From Aliarcobacter sp. (GTDB lineage Bacteria > Campylobacterota > Campylobacteria > Campylobacterales > Arcobacteraceae), in contig JAGOIF010000002.1 of the NCBI GenBank assembly GCA_017995775.1, forward strand, positions 33,417-97,416: a stretch of DNA of 64,000 nt, given 5' to 3'. The notes beneath the pieces are model-generated. The model did not search any database, was not told the DNA's origin, and worked only from the letters and a program-made list of their open reading frames with translations. A program made the translations under genes and the position numbers. Each line of letters starts with the position of its first letter. The stretch's first letter is position 1. Shown here in pieces: positions 18,372 to 27,694 of this stretch.

Positions 18372-18848
18372 ATGAAAAAAAAATTAACACAAAATCTAAC
18401 ACTTTTTTATACTGCTAATTTCCCTAAAAAGTTCAATGCTAGTTCAAGTAAAAAATATACTGTAACTATAGGAATTGGGGGAAATATTGGAAATACAAAA
18501 AAATTATTTGATAAATTAATCTTATGTTTAAAACAAGATTCAAGATTTACTTTACTTATGACTTCACCACTTTTAAGAAACCCTCCTTTTGGATTCTTGG
18601 AACAAAATGACTTTCTAAATGGTATAATTCGCCTCAAAACAAATCTTTGTCCTAATAGCTTTTTAAAAGCGATGCAAAGATATGAAAATAAATTCGGAAG
18701 AAAGCGATCCTTTCAAGATGCGCCTAGAACCTTGGATATAGATATAATATTTTTTGATGATAAAAAAATAAATACAAAAGATTTAATTATACCTCATAAA
18801 AATTGGGCAAGTAGAGAGTCAGTGATTATTCCTTTAAAAAGGATGTAA
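18372..18848 (+). CDS. folK: 2-amino-4-hydroxy-6-hydroxymethyldihydropteridine diphosphokinase
   Basis: 158-residue HPPK of folate synthesis, transferring pyrophosphate from ATP to the hydroxymethylpterin. Family landmarks are GIGGNIGNTKKLFD near 35-50, NPPFGFLEQNDFLNG and the C-terminal GRKRSFQDAPRTLDIDIIFFDD with the Mg-binding DID aspartates. An N-terminal stretch of about 30 residues precedes the usual domain start. It is 2 bases before mnmA, so the two are likely co-transcribed. The linkage with aroQ and sppA-type genes matches C. jejuni (Cj0065-0068). Confidence 0.92.
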   Translation: MKKKLTQNLTLFYTANFPKKFNASSSKKYTVTIGIGGNIGNTKKLFDKLILCLKQDSRFTLLMTSPLLRNPPFGFLEQNDFLNGIIRLKTNLCPNSFLKAMQRYENKFGRKRSFQDAPRTLDIDIIFFDDKKINTKDLIIPHKNWASRESVIIPLKRM

Positions 18849-18850
18849 TA

Positions 18851-19885
18851 ATGAAAAAAAAAGTAATGGTTGGTATGAGTGGTGGAATTGATTCTTCAGT
18901 AACTGCTTATATGCTACAAAAAGATGGATATGAAGTTGAGGGTGTTTATTTAAAACTTCATAATAGAACTGATGGTTATCACGAAAGAAATTTAGGTTAT
19001 ATAAAAGATGTTGCTGAATTTTTAAATATCAAATATCACATTTTAGATTTAGCTGATAAATTTACTGCTGAAATTTATGATTATTTTGTTGAATCATACC
19101 TAGAAGGTACAACTCCAAACCCATGCGTAAAATGTAATAAACAAATAAAATTTGGTGCTATGTTAAAGTTTGCACAAGATCATGGTGCTAGTTATTTAGC
19201 AACTGGACATTATGCAAAAACTGATGGTGAGTTCTTCTACGAAGCTGATGACAAAACAAAAGATCAAAGCTACTTTTTATCACAAGTAGATAAAGAAGCC
19301 CTTCCTTTTATGATGTTTCCATTAAGTACTTATAAAAAAGAAGACATTGTAAAATTTGGTGCAACTTTATCAAATGTATATAAAAGAATCACAGAAAAAA
19401 GTGAATCACAAGAAATTTGTTTTGTTGAAACTGTTTATACAGATGTTGTAAAAAGACATGCAAATATTGATGTTCCAGGAAAAGTATTAGATGAAGAGGG
19501 AAATGTTGTTGGTGAGCATAAAGGTTATGCACATTATACAATAGGAAAAAGAAGAGGTTTTACAGTTCATGGAGCACATGATCCTCATTTTGTAACAAAA
19601 TTAAATCCAAAAGATAATACTATTGTTGTTGGTAAAAAAGAGGCTTTAGAAGTAAATGAAGTTATTGCAAATAACTCAAATATGTTTATGGATAAAAAAG
19701 ATTTTGATTGTTCTGTAAAACTAAGATACAGATCAATATCTACTCCTTGTCATGTAAAAATTGAAAATGAAAAAGCATATATAACTTTAAAAGAACCAGC
19801 TTTTGGTGTTGCTTCTGGACAATTAGCTGTTTTTTATGATGGTCAAAAAGTAATCGGAAGTGCTTGGATAGAGAGTTCTAAATAA
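18851..19885 (+). CDS. mnmA: tRNA-specific 2-thiouridylase MnmA
   Basis: 344-residue enzyme that thiolates U34 of Lys, Glu and Gln tRNAs. The PP-loop GMSGGIDSSV (8-17) binds ATP. The catalytic cysteine pair is in TPNPCVKCNK and in SQEICFVE, and ATGHYAK is the typical tRNA-binding segment. The C-terminal beta-barrel domain is complete (GVASGQLAVFY). It follows folK by 2 bases and is closed by a strong hairpin. The length is slightly shorter than the E. coli enzyme (368). Confidence 0.95.
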   Translation: MKKKVMVGMSGGIDSSVTAYMLQKDGYEVEGVYLKLHNRTDGYHERNLGYIKDVAEFLNIKYHILDLADKFTAEIYDYFVESYLEGTTPNPCVKCNKQIKFGAMLKFAQDHGASYLATGHYAKTDGEFFYEADDKTKDQSYFLSQVDKEALPFMMFPLSTYKKEDIVKFGATLSNVYKRITEKSESQEICFVETVYTDVVKRHANIDVPGKVLDEEGNVVGEHKGYAHYTIGKRRGFTVHGAHDPHFVTKLNPKDNTIVVGKKEALEVNEVIANNSNMFMDKKDFDCSVKLRYRSISTPCHVKIENEKAYITLKEPAFGVASGQLAVFYDGQKVIGSAWIESSK

Positions 19886-19907
19886 ATTTTTTGATTTATT
19901 TAGTTTT

Positions 19908-19936
19908 ATAATTTAGGAGTTTAACTCCTAAATTAT
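19908..19936. terminator. Terminator between mnmA and the porin gene
   Basis: ATAATTTAGGAGTT (19908-19921) and AACTCCTAAATTAT (19923-19936) form a perfect 14-bp inverted repeat between convergent genes, followed by TTTATAT on the plus strand. It lies 22 bases after mnmA and 6 bases after the porin stop, so it can serve both. Confidence 0.8.
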
Positions 19937-19942
19937 TTTATA

Positions 19943-21076
19943 TTAGAAGCTATATTCTACGCTTGCTAATATTTTGTTGTAATCTAAATCCCCATAATCT
20001 TTATCAGCTTTAATATCTGCATATAAAACAGATGCTTCTAAAGAATCAGTAAATGAGTAAGCTACTGTTAAATTTAACTCTTTTTCTTTATAATCTCTTT
20101 CAAATTTTGTTTGACCATATAATGCACCTAATTCAATATCAGCAATTGTATATCCCAAAGATCCATAAATTGTTTTTGCATCGATTTCATATACATAATT
20201 TCCATCTTCAAATGGAGATATATTATCACCAATTTCTGCCATCGAACCAGCTCCACCATCTTTATCAGTTTTAATATATCCTACTGCTGCTGTAAAATCT
20301 TCAATTTTTGTATTTAACTCAACATGTCCAATTGTTCCATCTTCATATCCGTTTGCAAGCCCATATGCTTTGTCAATATCACTTTGAGCATAATGTGCAA
20401 TTAAACCAAAGTTTTCAGCTGTAAATGTAGTTTTCAATCCAAACCAATCAGCCATATCAGGAGCTGAATAGAAATAAGGATTAAATTCTACTCCTGCAAA
20501 ACCTGCATATTTAATATCAGCAACATATGCACCTTTGTTTTCATTAAATTTATCAAAATCTTCACTTAAATCAATTCCTGATTCAGCTTTTCTTTGTGAA
20601 TATCCTAAAACAATTGTTGTATCAGCAATTGCAGTAATTTCAGCAATTACAGCTTGTTGATAATCACCCATCCACTCTAAATCAACCGCTTGTCTACCAG
20701 CTTTTAAAGCAATCATTTCATTTGCATATTTAAGATATGCTTCTGTCATTAATGCTGTGTTTTGGAAAGCATCTTCACTTTTATAATCGCCTTTTTCAAC
20801 TTCACCTAATTTTAAATTTCCTTTAAATTCAGCTTTTGCACTTATTCCATAAAATGAAGCAGTTTCATATCCTAATGTTGCATTTGCATTTGCGTATCCA
20901 AAATCTGGTTCAAAATTTTTTACTTCTACTTTTTGACCGTATATTCCTAAACTACCTGTTACTTTTCCTTCTTTAAAAGCAGAATCAATTGTATCTGCTG
21001 CAAATGTCATAGTTGAACTTAAAATCAATCCACTTACAACTAAACTAACTTTTTTACCTGTTAAAAGGTTTCTCAT
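19943..21076 (-). CDS. Outer-membrane porin-like beta-barrel protein
   Basis: 377-residue protein with a cleavable signal peptide (basic MRNLLTGKK, then a hydrophobic core ending TMTFAADT, cleavage after about residue 27). The mature part has alternating hydrophobic/polar strands, many Gly/Tyr turns and a C-terminal aromatic residue (VEYSF), the outer-membrane assembly signal. It resembles Campylobacterota Opr-type porins; substrate is unknown. It is monocistronic, with a TATAAA -10 overlapped by a Fur-box-like site about 80-100 bases upstream, so iron-dependent expression is predicted. The ribosome site TAAGGAAAAA precedes the ATG. Confidence 0.82.
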   Translation of the reverse strand: MRNLLTGKKVSLVVSGLILSSTMTFAADTIDSAFKEGKVTGSLGIYGQKVEVKNFEPDFGYANANATLGYETASFYGISAKAEFKGNLKLGEVEKGDYKSEDAFQNTALMTEAYLKYANEMIALKAGRQAVDLEWMGDYQQAVIAEITAIADTTIVLGYSQRKAESGIDLSEDFDKFNENKGAYVADIKYAGFAGVEFNPYFYSAPDMADWFGLKTTFTAENFGLIAHYAQSDIDKAYGLANGYEDGTIGHVELNTKIEDFTAAVGYIKTDKDGGAGSMAEIGDNISPFEDGNYVYEIDAKTIYGSLGYTIADIELGALYGQTKFERDYKEKELNLTVAYSFTDSLEASVLYADIKADKDYGDLDYNKILASVEYSF

Positions 21077-21155
21077 TTTTTTTCCTTATAAAATAATCTT
21101 TTTAAATATAATTTTTAACTTCCATGTTATTTTAAGCATGTTTCACAGTATTGTT

Positions 21156-21174
21156 GCTTATGATAATCATTATT
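21156..21174. promoter_or_regulatory. Fur-box-like operator upstream of the porin gene
   Basis: GCTTATGATAATCATTATT matches 16 of 19 positions of the consensus GATAATGATAATCATTATC, with the core TGATAATCATTA intact. On the minus strand it begins directly after a TATAAA hexamer, where a repressor would block the porin promoter. It is also 97 bases before prs on the other strand. Confidence 0.65.
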
Positions 21175-21176
21175 AT

Positions 21177-21182
21177 TTTATA
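21177..21182 (-). promoter_or_regulatory. -10 element of the porin promoter
   Basis: Minus-strand TATAAA (continuing as TATAAAATAA) lies directly upstream of the Fur-box-like site, giving a predicted leader of about 85-90 bases. No clear -35 hexamer is seen, as is common in Campylobacterota. Confidence 0.5.
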
Positions 21183-21270
21183 TAAATTTATCTTAATTTT
21201 TTATTAACTTAATATTCATTAAGTACACTTTAGATAAAATTTATTCATTAATCAAATCCAAGGAATTTTT

Positions 21271-22200
21271 ATGTCAACATTTAAACTTTTTAGTGGTTCA
21301 GCTAATCCTGAATTTGCAACAAAAGTAGCAGAATATTTAGGTATGACTGTATCTAACGCGAAACTTAACAAATTTAGTGATGGTGAAATATCGGTTCAAA
21401 TTACAGAGAGTGTAAGAGGACAAGATGTATTTATTATTCAACCAACATGCGCACCTACTAATGATAATTTAATGGAATTATTAATTATGGTAGATGCACT
21501 TAAAAGATCAAGCGCAAAATCAATTTCTGCTGTAATTCCATATTATGGTTATGCAAGACAAGATAGAAAAGCAGCTCCAAGAGTTCCTATTACTGCAAAA
21601 TTAGTTGCTGATTTACTTGAAACTGCTGGTATTTCAAGAGTTGTTACTATTGATTTACATGCTGCTCAAATTCAAGGATTTTTCAATATTCCTGCGGATA
21701 ATCTTTTTGGTTCAATTGTATTTGGAAATTATATTAAATCTAAAAATTTAAAAAATCCAATTATTGCCAGTCCAGATATTGGAGGAGTTGCACGAGCTAG
21801 ATCTTATGCTGATATTTTAGGATATGACTTAGTAATTGTTGACAAAAAAAGAGAAGCTGCGAATGTTGCCGAAGTTATGAATATTATTGGTGACGTTGAA
21901 GGTAAAGATGTAATTTTAGTTGATGATATGGTTGATACAGCAGGAACTTTAGTAAAAGCTGCGGAAGCTTTAAAGAAAAAAGGTGCTACTTCCGTAATGG
22001 CATGTTGTACACATGGAGTATTAAGTGGACCTGCATATGAAAGAATTGAAAATGGAGAACTAGATGAATTAGTTATCTCAGACACAATTCCTACACGAAA
22101 AAATGCTAAAAAGATAACTGTTTTAACAGCGTCAAAAATGATGGGTGAAGCAATAAGAAGAATTCACAATAATGAATCTGTAAACTCAATTTTTGATTGA
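21271..22200 (+). CDS. prs: Ribose-phosphate pyrophosphokinase
   Basis: 309-residue PRPP synthetase, making phosphoribosyl pyrophosphate from ribose 5-phosphate and ATP for nucleotides, His and Trp. The family is recognised by FSDGEISVQ, the ATP loop YGYARQDRK (about 92-100), the PRPP loop DDMVDTAGTL (about 218-227) and the divalent-metal histidine in IDLHAAQIQGFF. Length is normal. An AAGGAATTTTT ribosome site precedes the ATG and a TAGATAAAAT -10-like sequence is at about 21231-21240. It probably stands alone, divergent from the porin gene. Confidence 0.96.
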   Translation: MSTFKLFSGSANPEFATKVAEYLGMTVSNAKLNKFSDGEISVQITESVRGQDVFIIQPTCAPTNDNLMELLIMVDALKRSSAKSISAVIPYYGYARQDRKAAPRVPITAKLVADLLETAGISRVVTIDLHAAQIQGFFNIPADNLFGSIVFGNYIKSKNLKNPIIASPDIGGVARARSYADILGYDLVIVDKKREAANVAEVMNIIGDVEGKDVILVDDMVDTAGTLVKAAEALKKKGATSVMACCTHGVLSGPAYERIENGELDELVISDTIPTRKNAKKITVLTASKMMGEAIRRIHNNESVNSIFD

Positions 22201-22262
22201 TTAATGTTAAAATAAAAAAAATGTGATATAATTCACATAATTATTACATAAAAGGAATAAAT

Positions 22263-23291
22263 ATGAAAAAAATTTTATTATCTACAATTGCTTGTGCAAC
22301 AATGGTATTAGCTGCAAATAGTGACTATAAATATGAAATCACTCCATTAATTGGTGGTGTTGTTACTGAGGGTAACTTAGGTTTAGAAAGAAATTATGCA
22401 AATGCTGGTTTAAGCTTAGGTTTCAACCAATTCGATTCTATGATTGATCAAGTTGAACTTGGTTTTTTAAGATCAATTAAAGATGTAAATTACAAAGATG
22501 GTTCTGACAAAGATACAGGAATTACAAGAATATTCACTAACTTAATCAAAGAATATTCAGTTGCTGAAAACACTTCTTTATATGCATTAGTTGGAGCAGG
22601 TGTTGAAATTTTTGATAACGAATTACATGGTAACAAAAATGGATTATATGGTAATTATGGAGCAGGTGTTAAATACCAAATTGCTGACCAATTCGCATTA
22701 AAATTTGATGTAAGACATTTAATTGAAGTTGACCATGGAGATAATAACTTATTATATACTCTTGGTTTTGCTGTTCCATTTGGTGAAGTTTCTAAGCCAG
22801 CTCCAGTTGTTGAAGCTCCTGTTGTTGCAGCTCCTGTTGTTGTTCCAGCTCCTAAAGCAGCTCCAAAAGATACTGATGGTGATGGTGTTATCGATGCATT
22901 AGACCAATGTCCAGATACAATGAAAGGTGCAAAAGTTGATTCTGTTGGATGTATGACTTTAATTAACTTAAATATTAACTTTGATACAAATAAGTCTGAT
23001 ATTAAAGATTCTTACAACTCAAGAATTGCAGAATTCGCAAAAATGATGAATGCTAATCCAAAATTAAAAGCTACAATCGGAGCACATACAGATTCTGTTG
23101 GTTCTGATGCTTATAATCAAAAATTATCTGAAAGAAGAGCAGCTTCTACAGTTAATGCTTTAAAAGCATTAAAAGTTGATGCAGCAAGAATTAAAGCAGT
23201 AGGATATGGTGAAACTAAACCAACTGCTTCAAATGCAACTGCTGAAGGTAGAGCAGAAAATAGAAGAGTTGAAGCGGTAATGAACAAATAA
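22263..23291 (+). CDS. OmpA-family outer-membrane protein, copy 1
   Basis: 342-residue protein with a signal peptide (about 1-18, MKKILL... to LAAN) and an N-terminal beta-barrel of about 160 residues. A Pro/Val/Ala-rich linker (about 178-202) leads to a thrombospondin-type-3-like calcium motif (DTDGDGVIDALDQCPD) and a C-terminal OmpA domain. That domain keeps the peptidoglycan-binding Asp in GAHTDSVGSD and Arg in ENRRVEAV. It anchors the outer membrane to the wall. A paralogue follows at 23419 after a very strong terminator, so each has its own transcript. Confidence 0.93.
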   Translation: MKKILLSTIACATMVLAANSDYKYEITPLIGGVVTEGNLGLERNYANAGLSLGFNQFDSMIDQVELGFLRSIKDVNYKDGSDKDTGITRIFTNLIKEYSVAENTSLYALVGAGVEIFDNELHGNKNGLYGNYGAGVKYQIADQFALKFDVRHLIEVDHGDNNLLYTLGFAVPFGEVSKPAPVVEAPVVAAPVVVPAPKAAPKDTDGDGVIDALDQCPDTMKGAKVDSVGCMTLINLNINFDTNKSDIKDSYNSRIAEFAKMMNANPKLKATIGAHTDSVGSDAYNQKLSERRAASTVNALKALKVDAARIKAVGYGETKPTASNATAEGRAENRRVEAVMNK

Positions 23292-23312
23292 TTTTTTTAA
23301 ATTATTTTTCTT

Positions 23313-23346
23313 AAAAAGGGGCTAAGAGGAATCTTAGCCCCTTTTT
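23313..23346 (+). terminator. Strong rho-independent terminator between the two ompA genes
   Basis: A perfect 15-bp stem (AAAAAGGGGCTAAGA, 23313-23327; mirrored 23332-23346) with a GGAA loop and a T run. It is the most GC-rich hairpin of the window. Confidence 0.95.
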
Positions 23347-23418
23347 TTATTTTAATAAAGTTAATTGTATAATTTTTTATGTTATAATCTACAAAATTAT
23401 TATTCAAGGAAAATTTTA

Positions 23419-24471
23419 ATGAAAAGAATTTTATTAACATCAATCTTATGTGCATCATCTATTTTCGCAGCAAGCGATCCTAGTAAGACTTATAACTATG
23501 AAGTTACACCATTTGCATCAGGAATATTAACAGATAGCAAAGCTGGTTTAAAAGATGATAACTATATAAATTTAGGAATATCTTTAGCAAAAAATTTAGA
23601 TGATTCTTTTATTGATCAAGTTGAAGTAGCATATATGAGAAGTGCAAAAGTTGACTATGATGGAAATAATGGAACTACTCATATAAACAGAACTTTTTTA
23701 AATGCTGTTAAAAGATTTGAGTTAACTGATAGATTAGCTGCTTATGGTTTAGCTGGGGTTGGGTATCAAGATGTAACTCAGGAATTAAATAAACATCAAG
23801 ATTCAGCTGTACTTAATTATGGTGTTGGATTAAGATATGATATTCCATATTATGGAATTGCTTTAAAAGGTGATGTTCGTCATTTAATTGCACTTAAAGA
23901 GAATCAAAATGATTTAATGTACACAATTGGTCTAGGAATGCCTTTAGGTAAAAATTATAGAAATAGCGAAATAACTGCTACTGTTCCAGTAGTTGAAGAA
24001 GAAAAAACTCCAGTTGAAGAAGAAGCACAAGCTGCTGTAATCAACGATGATGACGATAATGACGGGGTTAAAAATAGTTTTGATAAATGTCCTAATACAT
24101 CTCCTGGTGTTAAAGTAAATAAAGATGGTTGTGTAGAAACTGTTGATTTAAAAATTAACTTTGATAATAACTCTGCTAATATTAAATCAGACTATGAAAA
24201 TAAAATAACACAATTTGCGAATATGATGAAAGAGAATAAATCAATAACAGCAGTTATTGAAGCTCACACTGATTCAAAAGGTAGTGATTCTTATAATCAA
24301 ACTTTATCAGAAAGAAGAGCTGTTTCTGTAGTGAATTCTTTAAAATCTTATGGTATAGAATCTACAAGATTAAGAGCTGTAGGTTATGGTGAATCTCAAC
24401 CAATCGCTTCTAATGATAATGAAGAAGGAAAAGCTCAAAATAGAAGAGTTACTGCTTTAATTAACCAATAA
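23419..24471 (+). CDS. OmpA-family outer-membrane protein, copy 2
   Basis: 350-residue paralogue of the preceding gene: signal peptide (MKRILLTSILCASSIFAA), beta-barrel, acidic Glu/Val linker (VVEEEKTPVEEE), an acidic calcium-type motif (DDDDNDGVKNSFDKCPN) and an OmpA domain with EAHTDSKGSD and QNRRVTAL. The frame is open upstream to 23365, but the ATG at 23419 follows AAGGAAAATTTTA and starts a proper signal peptide, so I chose it. A TATAAT is present at about 23383, giving it a separate promoter. The linker differs strongly from copy 1 (acidic instead of Pro/Ala-rich). Confidence 0.9.
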   Translation: MKRILLTSILCASSIFAASDPSKTYNYEVTPFASGILTDSKAGLKDDNYINLGISLAKNLDDSFIDQVEVAYMRSAKVDYDGNNGTTHINRTFLNAVKRFELTDRLAAYGLAGVGYQDVTQELNKHQDSAVLNYGVGLRYDIPYYGIALKGDVRHLIALKENQNDLMYTIGLGMPLGKNYRNSEITATVPVVEEEKTPVEEEAQAAVINDDDDNDGVKNSFDKCPNTSPGVKVNKDGCVETVDLKINFDNNSANIKSDYENKITQFANMMKENKSITAVIEAHTDSKGSDSYNQTLSERRAVSVVNSLKSYGIESTRLRAVGYGESQPIASNDNEEGKAQNRRVTALINQ

Positions 24472-24506
24472 TTTTAAGAGATTTAGATTTTCTAAATCTC
24501 TTAAAA
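24472..24506. terminator. Hairpin after the second ompA gene
   Basis: About 16-bp near-perfect stem (core TAAGAGATTTAGA, loop TTT, mirrored to 24506) immediately after the stop. A run of A rather than T follows on the plus strand. Confidence 0.7.
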
Positions 24507-24599
24507 AAAATCTTAAAAACATTTAACTACTATCTTACAAAACTTTAGATATAATCACTACTAATTGACAAAATAATAAACAACATATAGGAATTACCC

Positions 24600-26387
24600 T
24601 TGCAAAAAAATATTAGAAACTTTAGTATTATTGCTCATATTGATCATGGAAAATCAACTCTTGCAGATAGAATAATTCAAGAATGTGGAGCTGTGGCAGA
24701 TAGAGATTTATCAGCACAAATGATGGATACTATGGATATAGAACAAGAAAGAGGGATTACAATTAAGGCTCAAAGTGTAAGACTTAATTATGTAAAAGAT
24801 GGACAAGATTATATTCTAAATCTAATTGACACTCCAGGTCACGTTGATTTTTCTTATGAAGTAAGCCGTTCACTGGCATCTTCTGATGGAGCCCTTTTGA
24901 TTATTGATGCAACACAAGGTGTTGAAGCTCAAACAATTGCAAATGTATATATTGCAATGGATAATAACTTAGAAATTCTTCCTGTTGTAAATAAAATTGA
25001 TCTTCCAAGTGCTGATCCAGATAGAGTTTTAGAAGAAGTTGAAGAAGCAATCGGGATTGATTGTACAGAAAGTAATTTAATCAGTGCAAAAACAGGTGTT
25101 GGAGTAAAAGATTTAATTGATGCTATTGTGGATAGAATTCCCTCACCTGAGGGTGATACGAATGCTCCTACAAAAGCTTTAATTTATGATTCTTGGTTTG
25201 ATAACTATCTTGGAGCTTTAGCACTTGTTAGAGTTTATGATGGAAGTATTAAAAAAGGGCAAATGCTTAGAATGATGAATACAAAAGAAGAACATCAGGT
25301 TCTTAATTTAATGTATCCACATCCTAGAAAACCAACTCCCACAAAAGAGATTTCAACTGGTGAAATTGGAATTGTTGTACTTGGACTTAAAACAACAAAT
25401 AGTATTGCAGTTGGTGATACTATGACTGATGCAAAAAATCCAACAGCTGAAATAATTCATGGATTTGAACCTGCGAAACCTTTTGTATTTGCAGGGCTTT
25501 ATCCAATTGAGACAGATAAGTTTGAAGATTTAAGAGAAGCTTTAAATAAGCTTCAACTAAATGATAGTTCAATCTCTTTTGAACCTGAAAGTTCAGCAGC
25601 ACTTGGAAGTGGTTTTAGAACAGGTTTTTTAGGAATGCTTCATATGGAAGTAATCAAAGAAAGACTAGAAAGAGAGTTTGATTTAGATTTAATTGCAACT
25701 GCTCCAACGGTTATTTATGAAATTTTAAAAACTGATGGGTCAAGAATTACAATCCAAAACCCAAGTGAATTACCAGCTCAAAATTATATAGATACAATTT
25801 TTGAACCTTATGTAAAAGCAACTATTTTAGTACCTGATGAATTTTTAGGGAATGTTATCAAACTTCTTAACGATAAAAGAGGTTCTCAAAATAAAATGGA
25901 TTATATAGGAAAAAGAGTTTTACTTGATTATGATATTCCAATGAATGAAATTGTAATGGATTTTTATGATAAATTAAAATCAACAACAAAAGGTTATGCA
26001 TCTTTTGATTATGAACCAATCGGATTTAGACCAGGTGTTTTACAAAAACTTGATATTAAAGTAGCAGGTGAAGTTGTAGACGCACTTTCAATCATAGTTC
26101 CTGAAAATAAAGCACTTTCAAAAGGAAGAGAATTTATTAAAGCCTTAAAAGAATTAATTCCAAGACAATTATTTGAAGTTGCAATTCAAGCAAGTATTGG
26201 AAATAATGTAATTGCAAGAGAAACTGTAAAATCAACAGGTAAAAACGTAACAGCAAAATGTTATGGTGGGGATATTACAAGAAAAAGAAAATTACTTGAA
26301 AAACAAAAAGCAGGTAAAAAAAGAATGAAAGCCATAGGAAAAGTAAATGTTCCTCAAGAAGCATTTATGGCGGTGTTAAAGATTTAA
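24600..26387 (+). CDS. lepA: Elongation factor 4 (LepA), TTG start
   Basis: 595-residue translational GTPase that acts on stalled ribosomes. G motifs are AHIDHGKST (P-loop, about 13-21), the RGITIKAQ switch, DTPGHVDF and NKIDLP. The LepA-specific C-terminus is present ([24 protein letters not shown] region). The start is TTG, with AGGA 7 bases upstream; no ATG in frame gives a complete P-loop domain. Length is normal. It lies alone between two hairpins. Confidence 0.96.
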   Translation: MQKNIRNFSIIAHIDHGKSTLADRIIQECGAVADRDLSAQMMDTMDIEQERGITIKAQSVRLNYVKDGQDYILNLIDTPGHVDFSYEVSRSLASSDGALLIIDATQGVEAQTIANVYIAMDNNLEILPVVNKIDLPSADPDRVLEEVEEAIGIDCTESNLISAKTGVGVKDLIDAIVDRIPSPEGDTNAPTKALIYDSWFDNYLGALALVRVYDGSIKKGQMLRMMNTKEEHQVLNLMYPHPRKPTPTKEISTGEIGIVVLGLKTTNSIAVGDTMTDAKNPTAEIIHGFEPAKPFVFAGLYPIETDKFEDLREALNKLQLNDSSISFEPESSAALGSGFRTGFLGMLHMEVIKERLEREFDLDLIATAPTVIYEILKTDGSRITIQNPSELPAQNYIDTIFEPYVKATILVPDEFLGNVIKLLNDKRGSQNKMDYIGKRVLLDYDIPMNEIVMDFYDKLKSTTKGYASFDYEPIGFRPGVLQKLDIKVAGEVVDALSIIVPENKALSKGREFIKALKELIPRQLFEVAIQASIGNNVIARETVKSTGKNVTAKCYGGDITRKRKLLEKQKAGKKRMKAIGKVNVPQEAFMAVLKI

Positions 26388-26407
26388 TTTTATTTTCCAC
26401 GAAATTT

Positions 26408-26438
26408 AAAGCTAGTATACTTTTAGTATAATAGCTTT
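26408..26438. terminator. Hairpin after lepA, overlapping a -10-like sequence
   Basis: AAAGCTAGTATAC and GTATAATAGCTTT form a 13-bp stem with one mismatch around TTTTA. The right arm contains TATAAT, so it may also be the -10 of the comF promoter. Confidence 0.5.
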
Positions 26439-26469
26439 AAATAAACATAATTTATGATATTATTATTTT

Positions 26470-27042
26470 ATGTTATGTCTAACTTGTAAAAACCTATCAT
26501 TTCAAATAATCTGTAAAGATTGTCAAACAATACTTCTTCAACCATCTTTTCATAAAAGAGAAATAGAAGATGGCTTTTTTAACTACTCTTTTTATACTCT
26601 TTCAGAACTTGAAGATTTAATCTCTTCAAAATATTATTTTCACGGTGATAGAGTTTTTAATATTTTGGCAAAACTCTCCTTTGCTAAATTTGCTCAAAAT
26701 TTTAGTTTTACAAATGAAGTATATGCCATTCCAATAGATGACCATACAAGACATGATTTTTCTCATACAGCTATTTTAGCACGTCATCTAAAATCCCAAT
26801 TTATTACTCCTAAATATAACACATTAAAAGCCTCAAATATAGTCAAATATGCAGGAAAAGATTTAGAATTTAGACAGAAAAATCCTAGACGTTTTCAAAG
26901 TACAAATATATCTAATAAGATGACAATTTTATGTGATGATTTAATTACAACTGGTGCTACAATTAAGGAAGCTAAAAAAGCTTTAGAGAAAAAAAATAAT
27001 CAGGTTTTATTTTCTTTAACCCTAGCTGATGCAAAACTTTAG
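26470..27042 (+). CDS. comF: ComF-family phosphoribosyltransferase-like protein
   Basis: 190 residues. The N-terminus has two CxxC pairs (C3/C6 and C15/C18), the zinc-finger of ComF proteins, and the C-terminal PRTase PRPP-binding loop LCDDLITTGATIKEA is intact. The family is needed for DNA uptake in naturally competent bacteria. The shorter length (about 40 residues below the usual 230) is common in Campylobacterota. The ribosome site is weak. It is 30 bases before hisH and may share its transcript. Confidence 0.85.
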   Translation: MLCLTCKNLSFQIICKDCQTILLQPSFHKREIEDGFFNYSFYTLSELEDLISSKYYFHGDRVFNILAKLSFAKFAQNFSFTNEVYAIPIDDHTRHDFSHTAILARHLKSQFITPKYNTLKASNIVKYAGKDLEFRQKNPRRFQSTNISNKMTILCDDLITTGATIKEAKKALEKKNNQVLFSLTLADAKL

Positions 27043-27072
27043 TATAATTTTTTTTTACAAAAGGGAACATAC

Positions 27073-27681
27073 GTGATAGGAATAATTGATTATAATATGG
27101 GAAATTTAGCAAGTGTTTATAATGCTTGTAAGTTAATTGATGCAAAAGCAACTGTCGTTAAAAATCCAGAAGATTTAAAAAATTTCAATAGAATTATTTT
27201 ACCAGGTGTTGGTGCTTATAAAGATGCCATGGAGCATCTTATTCAAACTGGTATGAATGAAGCTATTTATGAGTTTGCAAAAACTGGAAGACCTATGATT
27301 GGTATTTGTCTTGGAATGCAACTCTTATTTGAAAATTCTTCTGAATTTGGACATACGGAAGGTCTTGGATTAATTGATGGACAGGTTGTAAAATTTGATA
27401 AATCAAAAATGAATGAAGATTTTAAAATTCCTCATATGGGTTGGAATACAATAAAAAATAAAGAACATGCTTTATTTGAAGGATTAAAAGATCCATATTT
27501 ATATTTTGTGCACTCATATCATGCGATTACAAGTGAAAAAAATATTATAGGAACTACAACTTATGGATATGATTTTACAAGTGCTGTAAATAAAGATAAT
27601 ATTTATGGATTTCAACCACACCCTGAGAAATCACATGATAATGGTTTAAGAATTTTAAAAAACTTTATACAATTAAAATAA
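27073..27681 (+). CDS. hisH: Imidazole glycerol phosphate synthase, glutaminase subunit
   Basis: 202-residue class I glutamine amidotransferase that feeds ammonia to HisF in histidine synthesis. Catalytic Cys79 is in GICLGMQLLFE, and the His/Glu pair is in QPHPEKS. The GTG start follows AAGGGAACATAC. HisA, the preceding enzyme of the pathway, is encoded at 28569 with an unrelated SDR gene between them. The partner hisF is not in the window. Confidence 0.95.
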   Translation: MIGIIDYNMGNLASVYNACKLIDAKATVVKNPEDLKNFNRIILPGVGAYKDAMEHLIQTGMNEAIYEFAKTGRPMIGICLGMQLLFENSSEFGHTEGLGLIDGQVVKFDKSKMNEDFKIPHMGWNTIKNKEHALFEGLKDPYLYFVHSYHAITSEKNIIGTTTYGYDFTSAVNKDNIYGFQPHPEKSHDNGLRILKNFIQLK

Positions 27682-27694
27682 TAAAGGATAAATA

